NCBI RefSeq assembly: GCF_000171815.1 | Contig: NZ_ABGR01000007.1 | Span: 1 to 64,000, forward strand | Source: Vibrio sp. AND4 | Lineage (GTDB): Bacteria > Pseudomonadota > Gammaproteobacteria > Enterobacterales > Vibrionaceae | Reading direction: 5' to 3' | DNA length: 64,000 nucleotides | Shown: positions 58,009 to 64,000 of the stretch, one piece after another | How positions within the stretch are numbered: position 1 is the stretch's first letter | Layout of the letters: each line of letters opens with the position of its first letter | The notes under the pieces: generated by a model | Databases searched by the model: none | The model's input: only the letters and a program-made list of their open reading frames with translations | What the model was told of the DNA's origin: nothing | Position numbers and translations under genes: made by a program

Positions 58009-58473
58009 TTATGGGTTTACACTACGATTGATTGGATTTTGCAAAGAGATCAGTGTCTCGGTGGATTGCACTTCGTCGATCGCTTGAAGCTTATCAATCA
58101 AGACAAATTGCAGCTCTTCAATCGACTTGCACATTAATTTGACAAATATGTTATACGCGCCTGTGGTGTAGTAGGCTTCCACTACTTCATCCAGGGCATT
58201 GAGCTTTTCTAGTGCTGAATGATAGTCGCGAGCGGCATTGAGGTTGATGCCAATAAAACAACACACGTCATATCCTAGCTTTTTGGTGTTGACGATGACC
58301 TCTGTACCTTCGATGATGTCTGCGGCTTTCATTTTCTCGATACGAACGTGGATGGTTGCAGGGCTAACATGAAATTGTTTTGCCATTTCTGCGTAAGGTT
58401 TACGTGCGTCCGCCATCAAGGTTTTGAGAATAGCGCGATCGAGATCGTCGAGTTTTGGCAGGCTCGCATTCAT
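58009..58473 (-). CDS. asnC: Lrp/AsnC-family regulator AsnC
   Basis: 154 residues. The N-terminal HTH spans about 8-55 (LDDLDRAILKTLMADARKPYAEMAKQFHVSPATIHVRIEKMK). The RAM effector domain follows with DEVVEAYYTTGAYNIFVKLMC. The sequence tracks E. coli AsnC closely, including LGYDVCCFIGINL and QSTETLISLQNPI near the end. AsnC activates asnA (asparagine synthetase A) when asparagine is low. No asnA is adjacent here. The gene is divergent from the GGDEF-EAL gene with a 114-bp gap. Confidence 0.93.
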   Translation of the reverse strand: MNASLPKLDDLDRAILKTLMADARKPYAEMAKQFHVSPATIHVRIEKMKAADIIEGTEVIVNTKKLGYDVCCFIGINLNAARDYHSALEKLNALDEVVEAYYTTGAYNIFVKLMCKSIEELQFVLIDKLQAIDEVQSTETLISLQNPINRSVNP

Positions 58474-58587
58474 ACAATTATTTCCGTTGGGTATGAGGTT
58501 TGACTTTCATTTTATACTCACAGCGGACAGGATTCACAAGGTTTACGCAGGGATAATCGCGAGGTAGTTCTGAATCATGGAGTTGAT

Positions 58588-61500
58588 GTGCCACTTTTTC
58601 TGTTTTTTATAGCGCTTATTTTCAGTACGTTTGCAACGGCGCAAGAGCAAAAAGTCCTTGTTGTTCACTCTTATCATCAAGGCTTTTTCTGGACTGATTC
58701 TATTCAGCGCGGGTTCGCTCAGCAACTTAAAGGGCGCCCGCTTGATATTCGTGTTTTGTATCTTGACTCTAAGCGCAGTCAGAGTCAGCAATTTTTCAGT
58801 CAACTTGAATCTCTTTATCGCACCAAACTGAGTGAAGAGCATTTCGATGCAATCGTCGTCAGCGATAACAATGCACTTGCGTTAATGAAGCGTTTGTCAG
58901 ACGCTCTACAAGATACCCCTGTTATTTTCAGCGGTATCAACCATTATGACCCCTCTATGCTTGAGGGGCTCAGAGCCACTGGTGTGATTGAAGATGCAGA
59001 CTTGTTCGCTAATCTTGCGCTTATCGAGCGATTACATCCTAAGCATAAGCAGGTTCTTGTTGTCAGTGACTATTCGGTGACGGGAACGGCACTTCGCGGC
59101 CAGATCGAAAGCTTTCTCAATCAAAACCCCACATATCGCGACAAAGTTCACCACTTTGTGCCAGATAGCCTTGAAACGCTGAAGCAAAAAGTGTCAGAAA
59201 TGAGCATTGATGATGTGGTGCTGTTTTGGACTTACTATCGAGATATCCACGGCAACGTTGCGACCGATCAAGACTGGCGTGATATCAACCAAGCTTCCAA
59301 TGCGCCTGTATTTATGGTGCACGACGTTGAACTTGGGCATGGTGCGGTCGGTGGTGTTATTCAAAGTGGCTACCGGCAAGGCGCCGAAGCAGCGAAGTTG
59401 CTGGAGAAAGTGTTGGAAGACCCGATGCAAGCCTTACCTGCGGTGGTGAGTACAGAGTCGGACATTAAACTTGATTACCAATCAGTTGTTCGCTGGGGCT
59501 TAGGGGCAGAGCAAGAAGCGTCATCGGTGTTCTACAATAAACCAGCAGAGTTTGCAGAGCGTTACGCACGGGAAATCAGTCTTTTTGGTAGCATTTTAGT
59601 CGTAATGGCTTGCACTATTTTGCTGCTCAGTTACTACCTGCAGCGCATTCGTCGCAGCGAAAGCATCGCCCGTGAGAGCCAGGCGATGTTAGAGTCGGTG
59701 TTTGATCAGAGTATGCAGTACATGGGGATTCTCGATCAGCATGGCTTGCTCAAATCAGGTAATGATCGTCTGCAATCTCTATTTAATCGTCAGAATATGA
59801 GTGTCGTCCGCCCACTTTGGCATCATAAACACTGGAGCGAGGAAGCACGGCAGTTACTCGCCAACTATTTCCACTCCAGCCATCGCCAAGTCGCTACCTT
59901 TGAGGCCGAAATCTGGAGTAAGGAACACGGCGCCATGGTATTGGAGGTGTCCCTTAAACCCTTTTCTCAACAAGTGGCGAACCAAGATCAGTATCTGTTT
60001 GAGGCGCGCGATATCACCAGCCGTAAAGCAATGGAAGATAAACTTTACCAACGTGAAGCGAGCCTACGTAATTACTACGAGCAGCAACCCGTGATGATGG
60101 TAACACTCGATAATAATAACCGTGTACAAGAGGTGAACCGCTTTGCGCAGCAGCTTTTGGGTTATCAGCCACTGGATATGTTGGGGCAGCATTTATCTTC
60201 ATTCTATTGTGATGAAAAAGCACTCTATCCTCGCCAAGTCTTGTTGCAGCCGCAGCAAGTGATGCACGGTGTTTGGCGCCGTGAAATTGAATATCGCCAT
60301 GCTGATGGACAGAGTGTGTGGGTGCGTGAAAATATTCGCCCTTTAAGAGATTCTGACCAACTGTTGATCGTTGGCGAAGACATTACCGAGACTAAGAAGC
60401 TCGCCAAGCAGCTTGAATATCAAGCGTGCTATGATTTACTGACCGACACCTACAACCGAAACTATTTCGAGTTAGAACTCCAAACGGCACTGCGAGAAGT
60501 GGAAAGCCATCGACGTGTGCACGCGATGCTGTACCTCGATCTTGACCAGCTCAAAGTGCTGAACGATACCGTTGGGCATGATGCGGGTGATGCGGCGATC
60601 CAATTTTGTGCCAGCATGTTAGAGGAGGTACTGCCAGACAATTCTGTGCTGGCACGCATGGGCGGTGATGAATTTGCGGTGTTGTTGAAAGACTGCGATG
60701 AGCACTGCGCACTTAATGTTGCCAAGCAGATCATTACTACCTTAGGTGAGCAAATTTTCCGCTGGGAAGATACACAGCTTTTCATGAGTTGCTCGGTGGG
60801 CATCCGTATTATTGACCACACGGCAGAAACGCCACAAATGGTGCATGCTCAAGCGGACTCAGCCTGCCATGCCGCGAAAGAGCAGGGGCGTAACCGTTTT
60901 AACTTATTCAGCTTGGATAACGAAGAGTTGCAGCACCGCCAATTAGAGATGCAAAGCGTCAATCTGGTGCATGAAGCGCTATCGAGTAAACGTCTTGAAT
61001 TGTTTGCCCAGCGTATTTTGAATTTGAGTGGCGGTGGCTCGCCATTGTGTTTTGAGATTTTGGTGCGTATTCGTGATGCTCAAGGTCACTATTTGTCACC
61101 GGGTGTCTTTATGCCAGCCAGTGAGCGCTACAACATCGCTCACTGGATTGATAAACAAGTGATTACCCAGACCCTTGAGTGGTTTGAAGCACGTCCTGAA
61201 GTGGTGAGAAAGCTCGGTCGCTGCGCGATTAACTTGTCTGGTCAGTCGATGGGGAATCAAGAGTTTATTGATTTCCTTCTAGCGCGTTTGCAGTTGTCTG
61301 TGATTCCTTGTGAGAAGATCTGTTTAGAAATCACTGAAACGGCGGCGATGAGCAATATAGATCAAGCGCTCGATTTCTTTACTCGAGTCCGTGCTCTCGG
61401 TTGTTTGGTTGCATTGGATGATTTTGGTTCAGGTTTGTCTTCTTTCGGCTATTTGAAACGACTTCCAGTTGATATCGTAAAAATCGATGGTCTTTTCGTG

Positions 61501-61752
61501 CGAGATATCAACGTCAACGAGATGGATCGCGTGATGGTGCGTTCAATCAACGATTTAGCCAAGCAAATGGGCAAAATTACCGTGGCAGAATTTGTTGAGA
61601 ATGACCAAGTTAGAGCCTGTTTGGTTGAGCTTGGTGTCGATTATGGGCAAGGTTATGGCATTGGGCATCCTAAGCCTCTCGCTGAGCTTGTCGACGAACT
61701 TCTACAATCTGAGACCACGTACCGGAAGTTGTCTAACTTCTCCTTAACCTAG
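58588..61752 (+). CDS. Membrane GGDEF-EAL protein with periplasmic ABC-type substrate-binding sensor and two PAS domains
   Basis: 1054 residues from a GTG start, with GGAG 5-6 nt before it. Signal peptide about 1-19. Periplasmic domain about 20-310 resembles ABC_sub_bind (KVLVVHSYHQGFFWTDSIQRG). Membrane helix about 330-352. PAS-like regions about 370-480 and 490-610. The diguanylate cyclase motif is intact (RMGGDEFAVLL, G692); no RxxD inhibitory site sits 5 residues before it. The EAL domain starts with EIL at E823 and has NLSGQSM, EITETAAM and DDFGSGLSS. Both c-di-GMP activities are possible. It is divergent from asnC. Confidence 0.92.
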   Translation: MPLFLFFIALIFSTFATAQEQKVLVVHSYHQGFFWTDSIQRGFAQQLKGRPLDIRVLYLDSKRSQSQQFFSQLESLYRTKLSEEHFDAIVVSDNNALALMKRLSDALQDTPVIFSGINHYDPSMLEGLRATGVIEDADLFANLALIERLHPKHKQVLVVSDYSVTGTALRGQIESFLNQNPTYRDKVHHFVPDSLETLKQKVSEMSIDDVVLFWTYYRDIHGNVATDQDWRDINQASNAPVFMVHDVELGHGAVGGVIQSGYRQGAEAAKLLEKVLEDPMQALPAVVSTESDIKLDYQSVVRWGLGAEQEASSVFYNKPAEFAERYAREISLFGSILVVMACTILLLSYYLQRIRRSESIARESQAMLESVFDQSMQYMGILDQHGLLKSGNDRLQSLFNRQNMSVVRPLWHHKHWSEEARQLLANYFHSSHRQVATFEAEIWSKEHGAMVLEVSLKPFSQQVANQDQYLFEARDITSRKAMEDKLYQREASLRNYYEQQPVMMVTLDNNNRVQEVNRFAQQLLGYQPLDMLGQHLSSFYCDEKALYPRQVLLQPQQVMHGVWRREIEYRHADGQSVWVRENIRPLRDSDQLLIVGEDITETKKLAKQLEYQACYDLLTDTYNRNYFELELQTALREVESHRRVHAMLYLDLDQLKVLNDTVGHDAGDAAIQFCASMLEEVLPDNSVLARMGGDEFAVLLKDCDEHCALNVAKQIITTLGEQIFRWEDTQLFMSCSVGIRIIDHTAETPQMVHAQADSACHAAKEQGRNRFNLFSLDNEELQHRQLEMQSVNLVHEALSSKRLELFAQRILNLSGGGSPLCFEILVRIRDAQGHYLSPGVFMPASERYNIAHWIDKQVITQTLEWFEARPEVVRKLGRCAINLSGQSMGNQEFIDFLLARLQLSVIPCEKICLEITETAAMSNIDQALDFFTRVRALGCLVALDDFGSGLSSFGYLKRLPVDIVKIDGLFVRDINVNEMDRVMVRSINDLAKQMGKITVAEFVENDQVRACLVELGVDYGQGYGIGHPKPLAELVDELLQSETTYRKLSNFSLT

Positions 61753-61816
61753 CAATGAGTGGTGGGTTAGGTATACACTCAGCGCCAGTTAAGCCGATTT
61801 TTACTGGAGCCTCCTT

Positions 61817-62596
61817 TTGCAATTGCAATTGATTTGTGAAGACCTATCTCAACAGTCTCACCTTGATGAACTCGCTGCACGTTGGCAGCTCTCTCACACT
61901 GAAGACAGTGACTTTGCTTTAGTCCTAACGACAGAGCGACTTGAGCTGCGCAAAGTGGATGAACCCAAACTGGGTGCAATCTTTGTTGATTTGATTGGTG
62001 GTGCAGTTGGACATCGTCGCAAGTTTGGCGGGGGCAAGGGGCAGGCTATCGCGAAAGCGGCCGGTTTGAACAAAGGCGTAACTCCAACCGTACTGGATGG
62101 CACGGCAGGTTTGGGGCGTGATGCGTTTGTGTTGGCGTCGCTGGGCTGTCAGGTCCAAATGGTTGAGCGTCACCCAGTGGTCGCCGCACTGTTGGATGAT
62201 GGCTTGGCCCGCGCAAAACACGATCCAGACATCGGAACTTGGGTATCAGAGCGTATGTCTTTGATTCATGCTTCTAGCCATGATGCGCTGGAGCATCTAG
62301 CGCAAGACAAAGATTTCGTCCAGCCCGATGTGGTTTACCTCGATCCTATGTACCCACACCCGGAAAACAAAAAGAAATCGGCATTAGTGAAGAAAGAGAT
62401 GCGCGTCTTCCAATCTTTGGTTGGAGCGGATCTTGATGCTGATGGTTTATTGGCTCCTGCGATGACCTTGGCGAGTAAGCGTGTGGTGGTTAAGCGCCCT
62501 GATTATGCGAATTGGCTCGATGAGAAAAAGCCAAGCATGGCAATCGAAACCAAAAAAAACCGTTTTGATGTCTATGTGAAGGCGTCAATGGTGTGA
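61817..62596 (+). CDS. rsmJ: 16S rRNA m2G1516 methyltransferase RsmJ
   Basis: 259 residues with a TTG start, GGAG 7 nt before. The SAM site is [20 protein letters not shown] (about 94-113). The catalytic loop is [28 protein letters not shown] is the family N-terminal block. It methylates G1516 of 16S rRNA in the 30S subunit. In E. coli it directly follows prlC; here it is separated by asnC and the GGDEF-EAL gene. No clear terminator was found after it. Confidence 0.94.
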   Translation: MQLQLICEDLSQQSHLDELAARWQLSHTEDSDFALVLTTERLELRKVDEPKLGAIFVDLIGGAVGHRRKFGGGKGQAIAKAAGLNKGVTPTVLDGTAGLGRDAFVLASLGCQVQMVERHPVVAALLDDGLARAKHDPDIGTWVSERMSLIHASSHDALEHLAQDKDFVQPDVVYLDPMYPHPENKKKSALVKKEMRVFQSLVGADLDADGLLAPAMTLASKRVVVKRPDYANWLDEKKPSMAIETKKNRFDVYVKASMV

Positions 62597-62803
62597 CCCG
62601 ACTAAACGCCTGACGACACTACACTTCTTCCCACAGCGCTTGGTTTAGCGCTGTGTTTGTATCTGGCGTACGAGTCGCTTATTGATACTTTTCTCTTGAT
62701 CATTCGGCACGCGGACTGTATATCTAACTAAGAATTATTATTATTCACTTTGTGTGATCTTGTAGAGTAAGACAGTCGAGAATTGGGAAGCTGGAGTAGT
62801 AGC

Positions 62804-63403
62804 ATGGCGAAACGATTATGTAAGATGAGCCGCAAACAGATTGCTGAGAGTTTGGGCGATATTCACCGCTTAGTTGTCGAGCCTAAGTTTGTTTGTCGCT
62901 CTTGTGCCCGTTCTTCTGCCTCCAAAGACACCTTGTGTAAGCCTGCTGCGATTCCTCCTCAAAAATGCCAAGATAAGCCGCTCTCTGAGCAGCAAGCTTG
63001 TGGTTTATTGGCGGAAGCTTTACCAACTTCACCGCGCAATCGAGAGGCATCAATCATCATGGCTCCTGAACAAGGCGCAGAGAAAACTGCCATCGTGAAG
63101 CGTGTGGTGGAACGAGCGAAAGAGAAGAAGCTGGCCGCGAAAGTGGCGGCTGTGACCTCTGCTACCAAGTTTGAGGCACCTGTTATGTTTGATTTGTCAG
63201 ACAAGAAAGCGTTGAAGAAGGCCAAAAAAGCGGTTAAGAAATACTACAAACAGCAAAAGAAATTACTCAAATTAGCCAAAAATCAGCAAAAATTACTAAA
63301 ACAACAACGTAAGCTTGAAGCGCGTAATGCCAAAATTGAGATACTGCTACCAATGCCGCCTAATGCATCGACAAGTTCAAGCTCGCAAGCCAAAGTGCAC
63401 TAA
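62804..63403 (+). CDS. Hypothetical protein with N-terminal Cys cluster and Lys/Gln-rich C-terminal helix
   Basis: About 199 residues from MAKRLCKMSRKQIAESLGDI, with GGAG before the ATG (frame open 7 codons further). The first 60 residues hold CRSC, then C-K-P and K-C (cysteines near 6, 32, 35, 46 and 56), a possible zinc-binding set. The middle is Ala/Lys-rich. Residues about 135-180 are a nearly continuous Lys/Gln/Leu helix (KKAKKAVKKYYKQQKKLLKL), probably a basic coiled coil. No signal peptide. I do not recognise the family; the composition suggests nucleic-acid or ribosome contact, as a guess only. Confidence 0.7.
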   Translation: MAKRLCKMSRKQIAESLGDIHRLVVEPKFVCRSCARSSASKDTLCKPAAIPPQKCQDKPLSEQQACGLLAEALPTSPRNREASIIMAPEQGAEKTAIVKRVVERAKEKKLAAKVAAVTSATKFEAPVMFDLSDKKALKKAKKAVKKYYKQQKKLLKLAKNQQKLLKQQRKLEARNAKIEILLPMPPNASTSSSSQAKVH

Positions 63404-63420
63404 TCTATTTTTATCTAATC

Positions 63421-63456
63421 AAAAAACGCTTTCCATTTGGAGAGCGTTTTTTTTCA
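63421..63456. terminator. Bidirectional terminator
   Basis: AAAAACGCTTTCC ATTT GGAGAGCGTTTTTTTT: a near-perfect stem (one mismatch) between convergent genes. Confidence 0.9.
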
Positions 63457-63470
63457 GGAGCCTCATTTGG

Positions 63471-64000
63471 CTACTTGTTGGCGTATTTCTTTTCTACACG
63501 CTTCTTTACCCAAGTCTGGTTAATCCAAAGCGATAGCATGATGATCGCACCGCCAATAGCTAATCGCATCACATCGACGTCGCGGTTCCAAATCAATATA
63601 TTCACAACCAAACCAGCAGGGATAAGAGCATTGTTCATGACGGCGAGAGCGCCAGCGTTGACCATGGTCGCGCCCTTGTTCCAAGCGAAGTAACCCAGGC
63701 CAGAGGCGATCAAACCAAGGTAAGTCAGAATGCCCCACTGCGTCGCTGTCGTTGGCAACTTGTCTAGGTTACCCATTAGAGCAAAAGCGACGGTTGCCAC
63801 ACACAATGCGCCCAAGTAGAAGTAACCAAACACGGTATGCTGCGGCAGGTCCATCGGTTCGGTTTCCATGATGTATTTATAGCCCACCTGACCGATGGCA
63901 AAACATAAGTTCGCCCCTTGTACCACCAAAAAGCCCATCAAGAAATGTTCATTGATGTCAGCAAACTTAATCCAGGCTGCACCTAATACCGCAATTGCCG
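63471..64000 (-). CDS. EamA/DMT-family transporter, partial (cut by the right window edge)
   Basis: 176 residues are visible; the frame stays open to 64000, so the 5' part lies outside. It has five or more helices (FLMGFLVVQGANLCFAIGQV, FGYFYLGALCVATVAFALMG, WGILTYLGLIASGLGYFAWN and ALAVMNNALIPAGLVVNILIW). The pattern is the C-terminal EamA repeat of a 10-helix drug/metabolite transporter. Substrate unknown. The TTG at 63941 should not be taken as the true start. Confidence 0.85.
   Translation of the reverse strand, partial: AIAVLGAAWIKFADINEHFLMGFLVVQGANLCFAIGQVGYKYIMETEPMDLPQHTVFGYFYLGALCVATVAFALMGNLDKLPTTATQWGILTYLGLIASGLGYFAWNKGATMVNAGALAVMNNALIPAGLVVNILIWNRDVDVMRLAIGGAIIMLSLWINQTWVKKRVEKKYANK

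Overview
This is a 64 kb stretch of a gammaproteobacterial chromosome, almost certainly Vibrio (large chromosome). The Harveyi clade (parahaemolyticus, alginolyticus or harveyi type) is my best guess, but I cannot fix the species from sequence alone. The evidence is the dnaA-dnaN-recF-gyrB block behind an amino-acid ABC transporter, the E. coli-like chain fadBA / yigZ-trkH-hemG / rrn / ilvY-ilvC / VexRAB-type efflux / rep, the gor-rlmJ-prlC-rsmJ neighbourhood, and protein sequences that are Vibrio-like throughout. I see no transposase, integrase, prophage, CRISPR array or toxin-antitoxin locus. This is core genome, and most of the interest lies in its RNAs and intergenic DNA.

Layout. 1-1.0 kb: the end of a cystine/polar amino-acid ABC operon on the minus strand. 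1.0-7.6 kb: DnaA boxes and a dense GATC cluster, then dnaA, dnaN, recF and gyrB. 7.6-8.5 kb: a small heat-shock protein behind a probable ROSE-type RNA thermometer. 8.6-13.1 kb (minus): avtA, glyS, glyQ. 13.4-14.1 kb: a yybP-ykoY manganese riboswitch and the Mn exporter mneA. 14.3-16.3 kb: two small membrane proteins, tusA and a LysR regulator. 16.4-21.0 kb (minus): acuI-type reductase and fadA/fadB with an upstream FadR-like site. 21.3-23.9 kb: yigZ, trkH, hemG. 24.0-30.0 kb: a complete rrn operon (P1 and P2, boxA, 16S, tRNA-Ala, an abnormal tRNA-Glu, 23S, 5S, tRNA-Ser). 30.2-32.7 kb: divergent ilvY/ilvC. 33.0-33.5 kb: two heptanucleotide tandem arrays next to ubiK. 33.6-38.5 kb (minus): a TetR-RND efflux operon. 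38.6-41.1 kb: rep helicase and cytochrome c5. 41.5-42.1 kb: tRNA cluster Arg-His-Pro-His-Pro. 42.3-49.1 kb: a HAD phosphatase and a four-gene peptide-type ABC transporter. 49.3-52.9 kb: a SPOR-like protein, a LysR regulator, mdtJ-mdtI and eda. 53.0-62.6 kb: gor, rlmJ, prlC, asnC, a 1054-residue GGDEF-EAL sensor and rsmJ. The window ends with an unrecognised Lys/Gln-rich protein and a truncated EamA transporter.

How the parts work together. The first block is replication initiation and topology. The middle is translation (glyQS, rrn, tRNAs, tRNA thiolation by TusA, rRNA methylation by RlmJ and RsmJ) interleaved with amino-acid and fatty-acid metabolism. RNA-level control is well represented: Mn riboswitch, heat thermometer, intercistronic attenuator-like hairpin and rrn antitermination.

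The strongest oddity is the tRNA-Glu(TTC) in the 16S-23S spacer. Its acceptor stem does not pair: the 5' arm is Glu-like, while the 3' arm looks as if it came from a different tRNA, possibly Val. It is either a pseudo-tRNA or a chimera.
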